From Adenophora triphylla var. japonica (lineage: Eukaryota > Streptophyta > Magnoliopsida > Asterales > Campanulaceae), in NCBI GenBank assembly GCA_022495995.1, contig JAFEMH010001350.1, forward strand, positions 248,001 through 312,000: a DNA stretch of 64,000 nt, in the 5' to 3' direction. A program made the position numbers and the translations under genes. The notes under the pieces were generated by a model. It did no database searches, had not been told where the DNA came from, and saw nothing but the letters and a program-made list of their open reading frames with translations. Below are positions 31,438 through 43,354 of the stretch, in pieces (the first letter of the stretch is position 1; every line of letters begins with the position of its first letter).

Positions 31438-32302
31438 GCTCAACAGCTGATGAAGTCGTGAGCATATCTCCATCCACATCCTCCGAGCAATCTTCAACCA
31501 CATTGACTGACTTTGAAGATCCTTCCTTGCCTTTACCGTTCCCCTTCTCCGGACAATTCTGCCTCTTATGCCCCTTCTGCCCACACTTGAAACAATTCCC
31601 CTTGTACTTCTTCCTTGACTGAGAACGAGAATTCTGCCTCTGCGAGTTATCCCGGAACTGAGATCTCCCACGTTCCTGATTTTCCTTCACAAATAACCCC
31701 TCACCCGCAGGTTCATCAACGGACTTCTTCCGTTTATGAAAAGCTAGAAGAGCTTCTGTGACCAGTTGCAGTTCCACAGTCTCCTTCCCCCACGTCAACG
31801 TAGTAACAAGGTTTTCGTTTGTTGAAGAATTGGGCAACGAATTCAACAGCATCAAAGCCTTGTCCTCATCCTCGAACTTCACCTCCACCCTAACCAAATC
31901 GTTGAGAATTTGGTTAAACGTGTGTATATGAGATTTTAGGTCAGAACCCTCTACCATCTTAAGCCCATACAGCCATTGCTTAAGATGCAATTTGTTCGAA
32001 ACGGATTTCGACAAATACCTAGCCTCCAAAATCTCCCAAACCTTCGTCGGTGATTCCTCATCGATCACGTGATACACCACCTCATCCCCAAGGTACTGTC
32101 GTATAGAGGATACAGCCCGCTCTTGCAATTCCTTCCATGGACCTTCTTCGATATCATCAGGTTTATCCGAAGATCGAAGAACCTTTCCCAAGCCTGCTTG
32201 AATCAAGAAATCCTTCACCCTCCTTTGCCATAACGCAAAGTTTCCATGCCCATCAAACTTCTGAACATCGGACTTCACAGTGATAGAATTCCCCCCAGAC
32301 AT
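31438..32302 (-). pseudogene. copia-1 gag with zinc knuckle, unit 2 (truncated downstream)
   Basis: ATG at 32302 starts the same gag as at 14980. Here the codon that is TAG in unit 1 is CAG, so the frame continues through CFKCGQKGHKRQNC, a proper CCHC knuckle, to SAVE before it meets copia-2 sequence. Protease, integrase and RT are absent. The gag is intact as a frame but has no pol behind it. Confidence 0.85.
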
Positions 32303-32325
32303 CGCAGCCGTGCTCTGATACCAGT

Positions 32326-32867
32326 TGTTGTGCAATCGCAGCGGAAGCAAGAGAACAATAACCAAGAACACACAAGCAATCAATAGGGAAATCGAAAGAG
32401 AAAAGAGATGAAATCAATTTGGGGTTTGAATCACTGCCTTTGTATTATGTGCAATATCTTTCTTAACTTTTACATAGGGTTATAACAAGTATTTATACTA
32501 CCTAACCCTAGCCCAAAACTAAGACCAGAAAACACAAAAGCCCGTGAAACAAAAACCCCCCGGCTGGCCTTGAGGCGTGCGCCTCAAGGCAATCCATGCG
32601 GCCGCCTGGGAATGATTCAAGCCACGCCTAACCTTCGGAGCATGAGGCGCCCGCCAAGACAGGAACCATGCGCCCGCCTCAAGCAAACTACGCTAACTCC
32701 AAAACCAACTGGACGCGAGGCGCCCGCCTCGCCATTCCCCAAGCGCCCGCCTCAAACCAAAGTACCAGAGCTCCATCTTCTGTCTTCAAAGCGTCCGCCT
32801 CACATTGTGTGGGGCGCCCGCCTCAGACCAAAAGACCCAGCCATGAAGAAACGAGCCACATCCAACA
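32326..32867 (-). repeat. copia-1 5' LTR, unit 2
   Basis: 542 bp, matching 15004-15545. The primer site GCTCTGATACCA is at 32312-32323. It is followed by CCAAC (32868-32872) and the same host sequence as unit 1. Confidence 0.95.
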
Positions 32868-33098
32868 CCAACATTGCTGCTTTAATACTACGAAAGAAGG
32901 GTATATATCTTAAAAACTATTCTCCAAATGTAAGTTACAAAAATCATAGTGATACTGTACAACATGAATAAAAAATATGTTGATCGCTAAACTTCTTTGC
33001 AAATGGTAAATACTGTCAACTACTACATCTGTCTCAAAATGAGTGCTTATTTTTGTTCTTGATCATAACATAACTGTTCATCCATTTTGGACAGATAA

Positions 33099-33266
33099 CT
33101 ATAACCGCGAAAGTTGAGATCCAACGGGGTAGTAGGTCATGGGGATTAGAGCACTATTATTCTTCTTCAAATGGGTATCAGAACTTCTTGATGGAGTGAG
33201 ATCGTTTTCGCATGAAACTTTGGTGGATTCAAAGAAGCAACTAAATGGGCTTAAGAAGAAGGTCAT
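33099..33266 (-). CDS. Small peptide gene B2 (55 aa)
   Basis: ATG at 33266 gives MTFFLSPFSCF, then ENDLTPSRSSD and the end MTYYPVGSQLSRL. It differs from B1 by Lys to Arg in the middle and by keeping Val and Arg in the conserved end, so B2 is nearer the family consensus. TATA box at about 33386-33398. The motif GACACAATATTCAGGTG lies 221 bp upstream, at 33487. Confidence 0.65.
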   Translation of the reverse strand: MTFFLSPFSCFFESTKVSCENDLTPSRSSDTHLKKNNSALIPMTYYPVGSQLSRL

Positions 33267-33693
33267 TTTGAAACTTTTAAGGTAAATCTTAGATCTATTA
33301 GCTCTCGAGTTGGGAGTAAATTAGAAGGCAAAGGATTGTGTTTGATTTGTGCTGCTGTGATAATATTCTCACCTGATATATGCAAATTTATAGGTAAAGA
33401 AAAACTGGGTTAGCTTCCTTTCATGTTCCCCAAGAAAGATGATTCTTCATGAGACCTGAATTTTTATTTTTAATTTTTCAAATTATGACACAATATTCAG
33501 GTGTTATTCCTAAGTCAAGTTGAATTTTCAACACGTAAACGTGACAATTAAAAAAGATTGGGGATCAAGGAAATATAGATAACAAAAGTCAAGGCGGCTG
33601 CATATATAAACACTTGTTACAAGACAAAACAAGCTCAGTTTCCTTCCTGAGTTGCTCCAAATTTCTAAAGAAAGACAATTCTTAAATTACTGG

Positions 33694-33730
33694 GATCTTA
33701 GCTATTTTTGAATGAAAAATAGCTAAGATC
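33694..33730. repeat. Perfect hairpin, unit 2 copy
   Basis: Same arms and loop as 16718-16754. Confidence 0.85.
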
Positions 33731-34631
33731 AAATTTTTCAATATATATGACGTGGCAATAACATTGGATTGGAGATAAAGGAATTATACATAATGAAAGT
33801 CACGGATCGACTTGGGCCAATCACAGTATTACGCATCAGTAAGTGTAGACTTGTCCATAGCCTAATGGCGATGTAAGTGAAAAAAATTTGGTAATTCATT
33901 TTTGGGACGGAGGGAGTAAAAAATAAGAGAAGGTATATAATATGACTTTGTGTTCAAGACCAGAAAATTTGTGAAACAGTTCCCCTGTTCTTTCCATGCT
34001 TATACACCAAAAAATGGAAAAATTTTGGTGTTCATTTGTTGCTTGCAGAGATAAGTACACAGCATTGAGTTTTGTATCTTGCCTGTTGAGTTAGATCATA
34101 TTGATCAGGTCAGACGCGTATTTTGTGTTTCTTTTTTATTTATACATATTTTTAATACTAATTCTAAATCAAGAGGGATGTCCTAGAGCAATATCAGGTG
34201 TTATTCTAGCAGCAATAGATTGCCAATTCCAAAATAAAAAATATGATGAATATCCTTTAAAAAAAATAAAAAAATAGCTGGAGCATCTGTTTTTTTATCT
34301 TGCACCAGTTTTTAACACACTCGAAATCAGTAACGAGTGACCGCGATTGCTGCTTTACTACTACGGAAGAACCAGGATATCATATAATTATTCTCTAAGT
34401 ATTACAAAAATCATAATGATATAATACAGCATGAATGGAAAATCTGTTGATGGCAAAACTTCTTTACAAATGGCAAGTACTGCCAACTACTACCTCCATC
34501 TCAAAATGAATGATCTATTTTGTCCTGATCAAGAGGACATTCATTTTGAGACGGAGAGACTAACTTATAATACATAGTGAACACAAATAAGCCAAAGAAT
34601 GTTGATGTTCCACGTTATGATTTTCGGATAA

Positions 34632-34817
34632 CTATAAGCGTGAAAGTTGAGATCCAACAGGGAAATAGGTCACTGGAATTGGAGCACTAGTCTTGTTTTT
34701 CTTTGACTTGCTTTTCTCCATATTGGTATCAAAACTTTTTGATGCAGTGAGATTTGCTTCACATGAAACTTTGGTGGAATCGGAGAAGCAACTAAAGGGG
34801 TTTAAGAAGAAGGCCAT
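34632..34817 (-). CDS. Small peptide gene D2 (61 aa)
   Basis: ATG at 34817. The protein is identical to D1, and the flanks differ by few bases. The TATA box is at 34878-34889 and the 17-bp upstream motif at 34971-34987. Identity over the coding part fits recent duplication and does not by itself prove selection. Confidence 0.7.
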   Translation of the reverse strand: MAFFLNPFSCFSDSTKVSCEANLTASKSFDTNMEKSKSKKNKTSAPIPVTYFPVGSQLSRL

Positions 34818-35213
34818 TTGAATATATTAACGTAAAGCTTAGAACGATGTTGTGTTTGATTTTTGGTCAACTAATCTATGCATATTTATAAGGAAGGTAA
34901 AGAAAAACTAGGTGAGTTTCCTTCCATGTTCCTGCAAATATCTAGCTTCCTTGGACCCCAACTTCTTTTTGACACCATATGCAGGTGTTTTGCCTAAATT
35001 CAACAAAAATAAAGTTGACAATTACAATAGATTGGGGATCAAGGAAATGGAAATGACAAAACAAGGACCAATCATGGTGTTACACATCGACAATGACGAC
35101 ATCACAAGCATCGGTATGTGTAGACTTGTCCTAGTCCATAGTCTGATGTGCATTTTTGACTTGGTATCCATCAGATACTACTCTATACTAGTTCTAAGAC
35201 TTTTATTTTCTTG

Positions 35214-35215
<2 letters not shown>

Positions 35216-35302
<87 letters not shown>
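35216..35302. repeat. (TA)n microsatellite, expanded copy
   Basis: About 43 TA units, against about 28 in unit 1. Confidence 0.95.
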
Positions 35303-35305
<3 letters not shown>

Positions 35306-35450
35306 AATGAATTTCTTAGAGTAAATGATTTTTATTTTATTTTATTATATATTTGTATTTTTTTCATCGTCTAAAATAAACAAATAAAATTACTTGGCAT
35401 CCATTATATTTCATTCATTTTTGATAAAAATAAAGAAACTTGAGAATATT

Positions 35451-35867
35451 TATGTAGTTCAACAGGACGATAGTTCAGCACAGCAGGAAGCAGTTCACGG
35501 GGCACGACTCGTGATCTCCGGCACGACTCGTGACACTGATCATCACGAGTGCAACAATGAGTACGACTCGTACCACGAGTGGGTTAAGAAGGGAACGACT
35601 CGTGACCTTTAGCACGAGTCGTGCTTTCCGCTGAAAGACGGAATCTGGTTTTTATTTTGTTGATGTTTGAACAATTAAGTTAGGGTATTTTGGTATTTTA
35701 CTTTTAAAGTCGTTTTAGGGTTTGTGTGGGAGTATTTATACTTGTTTTTGGGTTTTGAAAACTTAGACTTCGATTATTTATGAATTATTAAGAAAAGCTT
35801 GAAGCTTTCTTTTATCGAATCTTGGTTCTTTCTTGTTCGGTATTTAATCTCTAGCCGCAAGGCATCA
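35451..35867 (+). repeat. gypsy 5' LTR, unit 2
   Basis: 417 bp. U3 array at 35505-35622. Confidence 0.85.
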
Positions 35868-35894
35868 TTTGGTAGTAGTTGTCTGGACGAATCG

Positions 35895-36974
35895 ATGGCC
35901 GAACGAGGGCGTGGTGGTCGCGGTGGACGTGGTGGTCGTGGTAGGGGCCGTGGAGCAGATCTCCAAGAAGACGATCATCATCGCGAACGTGATCTGCGTG
36001 ATGTTGAGATAGATGATTTGAGAAGACAGGTTCAGATACTTCATCTCCAGGTTCAGAATCGCAGGAATCGAACGAGAACTCCAACGGATATGGGTTCAGA
36101 TTCGGCTGGTTCTTCTGACGAGGGGGATTATCAAGAGGGAATCAATCCCTTCGCCATAACTCATGGACGTCAGTTCAGGTATGAGGGAGACTCTTCAAAG
36201 AATATTGGTGTCAAGATTGAAATTTCAAAATTTGAAGGTAAAGTCCACCCTGATGAGTTCATTGATTGGCTTAATATTTTTGATAGGATTTTTGATTTAA
36301 AACATATGAAGGATAGTGCTAAGGTGAAAGTTGTTGCAATCAAATTGAAGAAACATGCTTCAATTTGGTGGGATCATGTTATGAAACAAAGGGCTCGTGA
36401 AGCGAAATCCAAGATTCAGTTTTGGGATAAGATGAAGAAAATATTGCGAAGAAAGTTCCTTCATGAACATTATAGGCAAGAATATTTTATTGATTACCAT
36501 AATCAGAAGCAAGGAGATTTATCGGTGGCGGAGTTCATCAATGAATTTGACCGCTTGCGTATGCGATGTGATGTGGCCGAAGAGGATGAACAAACAATTG
36601 CTCATTTTCTTGGAAGACTTTGTGTTGATATTTCAGATGCGGTTCAGTTGCAGCAGTATTGGACTTATGACGATGTTTGTCGCCTTGCTTTGAAGGTTGA
36701 GAAACAATTGCAGAAAAAGAAGGTTGTGAATCGTTGGCGAAACAGAGATTTTGCTAATAATCGTGGGAGTAGTAGTTCCAGTGCTCAGAAAGGGGATACT
36801 CCTACAACTAATAAAGCACTAGTTGCAGCCAATCCTACTTTTTTCCCTGACACTCAAAGGGGTAGACAACCTGCCAAGTGCTTCAAATGTCATGGGATCG
36901 GTCATCTCAAAGCCGAGTGCCCCAATCGACATGTTGTTGCTTTGGTTGAGGATGACTTGCCAATTTATGATTAA
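35895..36974 (+). pseudogene. gypsy gag, full-length open frame (unit 2)
   Basis: ATG at 35895 runs for about 359 residues: an Arg/Gly-rich start, the retrotrans_gag core (FEGKVHPDEFIDWLNIFDRI to QKQGDLSVAEFINEFDRLRM), a Ser-rich linker, and the zinc knuckle CFKCHGIGHLKAECPNRH near residue 330. The unit 1 stop is absent. It ends at TAA in LPIYD. It is classed as pseudogene because the element's pol is dead, but the gag itself could be translated. Confidence 0.8.
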
Positions 36975-37011
36975 GGAGATGAGTCTGATGGTTAGATGGA
37001 AGAGGTATTTT

Positions 37012-37420
37012 CGGATCAGGGAACATCTTTGGTGGTTCGGAGGGTATTGAATGTGACTGCTATGGAGGATGAGCAGTAGCTTCGTCACAATATATTTCAG
37101 ACTAGTGTACCGCTACGGGAAAGGTATGTAAAGTAATTATTGATGGGGGGAAGATGTGAGAATGTTGTTTCATCAACAATGGTCAAGAAGTTGCAGTTGA
37201 AAACGGTGGAGCACCCACAACCATATAAGTTGTTGTGGTTGATCAAAGGAAGTGAATTGAAGGTTAACAAAAGGTGTTTAGTTGAATTTTCGATTGGCAA
37301 GCGGTACAAGGATGAGGTCTGGTGTGATGTAGACATGTAGTACCGATGGATGCGTGTCATCTTTTACTTGGACGTCCATGGTAGTTTGACAGAAGGGTTA
37401 AGAATGATGGGTTCAGGAAT
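37012..37420 (+). pseudogene. gypsy aspartic protease remnant (unit 2)
   Basis: Pieces read VIIDGG (the active-site Asp context of this group, near 37135-37150), ENVVSSTMVKKLQLKTVEHP, KRCLVEFSIGKRYKDEVWC and, in another frame, a CHLLLGRPW-like turn. A TAG after DVDM and a frame change break it. It is absent from unit 1. Confidence 0.7.
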
Positions 37421-37426
37421 ACTTAC

Positions 37427-39230
37427 ATGTTTCAGATGGATGGTTTGTCTATTATGTTCTGCCCTACAGATCCAAGGAAGGAATCAGCCACATCTAGTAA
37501 AGCCACAACTACAGTTGGTCACCAACTTCTAAGCCTGTCAACGTTTGAAGACGAAGCAGTGCAAGACAAGGGTTTCTTTGTGTTAGTAGTGCTAGAGGGT
37601 AATGAGTCAGACATGGTACCGCCGGTGGGTGTCCAGTCACTTTTAGATCTATATAGTGATGTGACATCAGATGAAATTCCTCCAGGTTTACCACCGATGA
37701 GGGATATTCGGCATTGTATTGATCTCGTCCCAGGAGCTTCCATTCCGAACAAGGCAGCTTACCGTTTGAGGCCTAAGGAGCATGAGGAGTTGGAGAGGCA
37801 AGTTCGAGAATTGCTAGAGAAGGGTGTTATTCGGGAAAGTATGAGCCCATCTGCGGTTCCTGCATTGATGGTACCAAAGGCAGGAGGGACATTGCATATG
37901 TGCATGGATAGCCGAGCAATCAACAAGATCACCATCAAGTATCATTTTCCCATTCCACGGATAGATGATTTACTTGATCAGTTACATGGTTCAGTGGTGT
38001 TTTCAAATATTGACTTGAGGAGTGGTTATCATCAGATTCGCGTCAGACCTGGTGATGAATGGAAGATGGCTTTTAAAACTGGAGATGGGTTGTATGAGTG
38101 GATGGTGATGTCGTTTGGGTTATCTAATGCTCTAAGCACTTTCATGCGGCTTATAACTAGATTTTTCGGCCTTTCATCGGTACATTTGTTGTTATTTATT
38201 TTGATGATATTCTGGTTTATAGTCGGTCTGTGGAACAACACTTAAATCACTAGAGGAAAATTTTTGATGTGTTGAGGGAGCAAAAATTGTATGCTAATCG
38301 TAAGAAGTGTCATTTTCTAACTGAACAAGTAACTTTCTTGGGATATGTTGTTACAAAGGAGGGTATTAAGATGGATGATTCGAAGGTGGAGGCAATTACT
38401 AGTTGGCCAACACCAACGAATGTTCATGATATTCGGCGCTTTCATGGTTTGGCTTCTTTCTATCGTCGCTTTATTCGGAACTTTAGTAGTATTATTTCTC
38501 CCATTACTGAATGTTTGAAGGGAGGCGTGTTTGTTGGAAGAAAGAGGCCGATGGTGCTTTTCAGCTTTTGAAATCTATAGTCACGACAGCTCCTGTTTTG
38601 GCTTTACCTGATTTTGAAGGTGTTTTTGAGGTACATTGCGATGCTTCTAATGTGGGTATTGGGGGAGTTCTCAGTCAGAGTCAGAGACCAATAGCTTTCT
38701 TTAGTGAAAAGTAGAATGATGCACGCAGGAAGTACTCGACCTATGATAAAGAGTTTTATGCTATTGTTCGTACCTAGGAACAATGGCAACATTATCTCCT
38801 GTTTAAGGAATTTGTGTTATTTTGTGATCATGAGGCACTTAAGTATATTCAGGGCAAGATAAACTCAATCTACGTCATGCCAAATGGGTGGAGTTTATTC
38901 AGATTTTCACGTTTGTTATCAAGCACAAAGCGGGAGTTCAAAATCGGGTTGCTGATGCACTGAGCCGTCGACACCTGTTGCTGACTACTATGCGTTGTGA
39001 GGTAGTTGGGTTTAACACTTTTCGTGATTTGTATAGTGAAGATCCGTATTTTAAGGATGTGTGGGAAAAATGTTCCATAGGTAGCTTCCAGCAGTTTTTT
39101 TATCCATGATGGGTATTTGTTTAAAGGAAACAAGCTTTGCATTCCCTTCTGTTCATTGCATGACTTCATCATATCCGAGAGCCACGAGGGGGGACTCGTT
39201 GGGCACTTCGGCAAAGATAAAACTTTGGCA
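37427..39230 (+). pseudogene. gypsy RT-RNase H and integrase N-terminus, broken (unit 2)
   Basis: Same blocks as unit 1 (PALMVPKAGGTLHMCMDSRA, SNIDLRSGYHQIRVRPGDEW; YFDD in another frame near 38190-38205). It shares the TAG after VEQHLNH and the stop after AIVRT with unit 1. RNase H has [15 protein letters not shown] open and then its own stop. Residues SNIDLRSGY are nearer the usual family form than SNINLQSGY in unit 1. Confidence 0.85.
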
Positions 39231-39620
39231 CTAATTGCAGACCAATTTTTGATGCAGAAGAACGCGCCAAGCAGATAAGGAACTCCATGAACAGGTTCAC
39301 CTACGTATCATTCAGCAAAACAGTAAGTACAAGAAGCGGATTCACAAGCATCGCAAGAGAGTTTTGTTCAAGGTAGGTGACTTGGTTTGGGTTCACTTAC
39401 GTAAAGAGAGATTTCCAGCTGGACGTTTTGGCAAATTACAACCGAGAGCCGATGGCCCATTTTGAGTGGTGGAGCGGATTAATGACAATGCTTACAAGAT
39501 TGACTTGCCAGGTGATTACAACGTCTCTGCAACATTTAACGTGTCTAATTATCCGCGTACCATGGTGACAATGATGATGATGTCGACTTGAGGTCGAGTC
39601 TTTTTCAAGAAGGAGAGGAT
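39231..39620 (+). pseudogene. gypsy integrase deletion junction and pol tail (unit 2)
   Basis: Sequence passes from GCAGACCAATTTTT to GATGCAGAAGAACGC, joining points that are about 650 bp apart in unit 1 (23281 and 23919). Both sides carry a T-run, so a short-homology deletion is likely. The catalytic core is gone. Confidence 0.85.
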
Positions 39621-40034
39621 GATGTAGTTCAACATGACGATAGTTCAGCACAGCAGGAAGCAGTTCACAGGGCACGACTTGTGATCTCCACGACTCGTGA
39701 CACTAATCAGCACGAGTGCAACAATGAGTACGACTCGTACCACGAGTGGGTTAAGAAGGGAACGACTCGTAACCTTTAGCACGAGTCGTGCTTTCGGCAG
39801 AAAGACGGAATCCGGTTTTTATTTTGCTGATGTTTGTACAATTAAGTTAGGGTATTTTGGCTTTTTAATTTTAAAGTCGTTTTAGGGTTTGTGTGGGAGT
39901 ATTTATACTTGTTTTAGGGTTTTGAAAACTTAGACTTTGATTATTTATGAATTATTAAGAAAAGCTTGAAGCTTTCTTTTATCGAATCTTGGTTCTTTCT
40001 TGTTCGGTCTTTAATCTCTAGCCGCAAGGCATCA
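39621..40034 (+). repeat. gypsy 3' LTR, unit 2
   Basis: Matches 24294-24707. CACGACTCGTG array at 39675-39792. Confidence 0.85.
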
Positions 40035-40061
40035 ATATTTGACATAATATTAAATATTATA

Positions 40062-40424
40062 CTCCCTCCGTCCCAGACTAAGAGTCCTACTTTCCCTTTT
40101 GGTTCGTTCCAGACCAAGAGTCCCTTTTCATAAATGGTAAGTTTTTGAATATATTTATACCCTTATAATTTAATATATTTACAAAAAAATCATTCATTAT
40201 ACCCTTATAAAGTTAACATATTTACAAAAAAACCAATCATTAACTTATTATTTCTCCTACTCATTCTCTCTCCTATTAAAAAACCAATCATTAACTACTA
40301 TTGCAAAAAAATCAATCATTAACTACTATTTCCTATCTTACATTTAACTTTTATTCATTTTTTTAAAAAAATATTAAGAAGCGTGAAATTCCCCCCGAGA
40401 ACCCTTAGTCTGGGATGGAGGGAG
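40062..40424. mobile_element. Stowaway-type MITE, unit 2 copy
   Basis: Counterpart of 24735-25095, with TA on both sides. Confidence 0.75.
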
Positions 40425-40538
40425 TAAGTATTATGAGTTTGCCAACATATTGTTTCATATTTTAATCTATTTTAATAAAAAAAAACATCATGAATATATA
40501 GTACATAGAGCTTCCTTCTAATTTCTAGAAAAAAAATA

Positions 40539-40781
40539 GTCCCTCCGTCCCAGCGTAGCGTAGGAGAGACTTTTAGTCAAATTGAAAAAACTTTGATCAA
40601 TCATTTATATAAAAAATAATGATTCTAATAAAAATTTAAAAATTATTATTGTATCACGATTGATAATACTTTCAATAACAATTTTTAGATTTTTATTAGG
40701 ATCATTATTTTTTATATAAATTAGTGGTCAAAGTTACATCAAATTTGACTAAAAATCTCTATTGCACTGGGACGGAGGGAG
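40539..40781. mobile_element. Stowaway-type MITE, unit 2 copy
   Basis: Counterpart of 25208-25446. Its right end is the fuller GGGACGGAGGGAG. Confidence 0.85.
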
Positions 40782-41950
40782 TATATATATAACTCTAGTT
40801 GAACTTCCTTCTAATTTCTTGGAAGTATGCAAGGAAGATTGATTTTATTAAACATCATATTCAGGTGTTTGGGTCAAAATTGAAGTTGACTTTTTGAATT
40901 TGGCACGAGTACAATGGATTGGGCATCAAGAAATTAACCATCATGACGTCTTATTGACCCAACTAACTCAAAAATAATGTGGAATTTTGACTTGGGTGTT
41001 GAATGGATCCTTTCCTTGTGGTCCTAACTTCCATTCTAACAATAAAGTTTATTGTTCTCCATTTAATTTAATCTTAATATTAAGAGAATTCACTATATTT
41101 ATATTTAAGTAATAAAGCAACTGAAAACCTTACTCTAGAACATATTAAAAAGGAAAATAAAAATTTTATTCTGATAGAAGAAAGTATTTAATAAGTAGTG
41201 GGGTCTAAAAACAATATTTAATCAACTATAGACTATAGTCAGCCTTATTTATGGCCAAACTTTTATTGAGTTTTTTTTTTTTTAATATTGGTATTACTCT
41301 AAATTTTGAATGGTAGTAATACTCATGCATGGATGGTTTCTTAATCTATATTTTAAAATGGAGTATTGATTAAAGAAATCTTGTGCAGTAAACTCTTGAA
41401 GTAGTCATATTTTGAAGGATCCGGGCTTGTGCGGTTCAATTGCACATTAGTCCGCTGTTCCGCAATTTTGATCGTTCATTTGCATTTCAGCGGCTCTCAT
41501 TGTTGCTCTTCATTAATGGCATTTTAGTCATTTTGCTCGGCTCATAATTTCCTACCCGTTTGATTAGCTCGCACTCGATCTCGCCCGTTTTTATTACGTT
41601 AACCTAATGCAATATCTGTTAGCTCCTCACCATTATTGGTTATGTAACTCTATAATTCCCAGTTTGGCAAACTGAAGAAGTTTGAATTTATGCTTTTCTG
41701 CAATGCTTTTGGTTGGGATTTTCATTGCATGAAAAAAAAATGAAGACCGATACAAAATGCAACTTTAATTCGAAGAATGAGGAATATAACAATTAGAGAA
41801 TTTTCAAAAAAAATAAAAATAAAAATAAATCTATAGTGATAGTGTAAAACATTATGAAAATGTAGTACATAGAACTTGGTCTATAAAAAATCTTTCGTAC
41901 TATTAACTACGACTAGTGCCTGCATGATGATGTTGCAGTTGGACATGTAA
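40782..41950. other. Host spacer before gene F2
   Basis: Counterpart of 25447-26698. It keeps the upstream-block relic (CATATTCAGGTG near 40855). No gene is seen. Confidence 0.6.
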
Positions 41951-42145
41951 TCATAAATGCGAAAAATGTGTTCCCACAGGGAAGTAGTTCACTGGCATCG
42001 GAGCACTGGTGGACGTAGACTTACTCTTCTTCATCTTGACCGTCTGATCTTTGCCTGATTTTCTTGATGCACTCATGCTTTCTTCTTCACATGAAACTTT
42101 GCTGGGATCACTAGTGAAGCAATTAAAGGGGTTTAAGAAGAATGC
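41951..42145 (-). CDS. Small peptide gene F2 (65 aa with F1 alignment)
   Basis: ATG at 42145 gives the same protein as F1. A longer in-frame start at 42178 adds ten residues (MKYYTSQSLE) that F1 does not have, so the inner ATG is chosen. TATA box near 42256-42268. Confidence 0.7.
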   Translation of the reverse strand, partial: AFFLNPFNCFTSDPSKVSCEEESMSASRKSGKDQTVKMKKSKSTSTSAPMPVNYFPVGTHFSHL

Positions 42146-42671
42146 CATTTCAAGACTCTGAGAAGTATAATATTTCAAAAATGTTCGAGTTTTCTGAGCA
42201 CTTTTGAGAAGGCAAAATTACTAATGGTTGTGTTTATACGTCCTCATGGTCTATCCATATTTATATGTAAATGAGGAAGGCAAAACTAAGAAGATTTGGT
42301 CAACTTCCGCGAAGTTGTAGGTAATAACTTGACGAAAAATGAAATTTCCATGGAACTTTACTAAATTAGTCATGGAAATGAAAATGACTGTTGTTTGACA
42401 CTATCTTTATGTTGGTATTGTGCCTAAAAACAAGGTACACATGCTCTATTAATGGATTGGGCACCAAGGATATGGATATTACAAGTCAAATAAATTATCG
42501 AAACGTGAGTGAACCAATCGTTTGTGCTAAACGTTGATGGGGTGGGGGTGGGGGGGGGGGGACTTAATAACTTCATTTATGTGCATTTTTGACTGATTAT
42601 TGAATTTGAATGGATCAAGACTTTGGAAAGTTACGTTTTCCTACTTTAAGTTGCTTCGCCTTTAGGGAACT

Positions 42672-42711
42672 GTAGGATGTGGCTCGTTGTTCATGGCTGG
42701 TTCCCTTGCTT
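42672..42711. other. ~40-bp filler at the join between unit 2 and copia-2a
   Basis: GTAGGATGTGGCTCGTTG and what follows match neither unit 1 nor the copia-2 copies at this point. Homology to copia-2 RNase H begins with GAACTTCTTGATCC at 42712. Confidence 0.5.
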
Positions 42712-43261
42712 TGAACTTCTTGATCCAAACTGTCTCCTTAGCTGCATCGGATGTCGCTATATATTCGGCCTCAGTAGTAGAATCGGCAATAGTACTCTGT
42801 TTGGAAATTTTCCAACATATCGCACCTCCGTTAAGCATAAACACAAATCCCGACTGCGATCGGAAATCATCCTTGTCGGTTTGGAAGCTAGCATCTGTGT
42901 AACCTCTTACAACAAGATCTTCTTCCATCCCTCCAAATACCAAAAACGCATCCTTATTCTTTCTTAAGTACTTTAGGATCGTCTTGACTGCCGTCCAATG
43001 GTTCTCACCAGGATCAGATTGGTAACGACTTGTCATGCTCAAAGCATACGAGACGTCGGGTCTAGTACAAATCATAGTATACATGATAGATCCAATAGCC
43101 GAAGTGTATAGAACTTCATTCATCCTCTTTCGTTCATCAGTTGTCTTAGGACACTGAGTCTTACTAAGAGTAACACCATGACTCATTGGCAAGTTTCCTC
43201 TCTTAGAATTTTCCATTTTGAATCTTCTAAGAACCTTGTCAATGTAGGTACTTTGACTCAA
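42712..43261 (-). pseudogene. copia-2a RNase H, C-terminus missing
   Basis: STYIDKVLRRFKMENSKRG through RGYTDASFQTDKDDFRSQSG and EAEYIATSDAAKETVW, then cut. First catalytic Asp and Glu are present. The CDNNGG and later His parts are lost. Confidence 0.85.
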
Positions 43262-43354
43262 ACCAATTATCCTTTTAGATCTATCTCTTTAGATCTTGAT
43301 ACCAAGGATGTAAGCGGCTTCGCCCATCTCTTTCATTGAAAAACACTTCCCTAA

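Larger units (their letters stand above)
35451..40034 (+). mobile_element. Ty3/gypsy retrotransposon, unit 2 copy, inactive
   Basis: Same insertion site and target duplication as unit 1 (ATATT on both sides). LTRs are 35451-35867 and about 39621-40034. It retains the protease region and an open gag, but about 650 bp of integrase are deleted at about 39250. It lacks the hAT-like insertion. Confidence 0.9.
32868..42671. repeat. Segmental duplication unit 2
   Basis: A collinear copy of 15546-27427 as described there. Homology ends at TTTAGGGAACT (42671). Confidence 0.9.

Noticed and set aside
30577..31671. A single 364-residue fusion protein
   Set aside because: The frame crosses the copia-2/copia-1 join by chance and reads copia-1 gag in the wrong phase.
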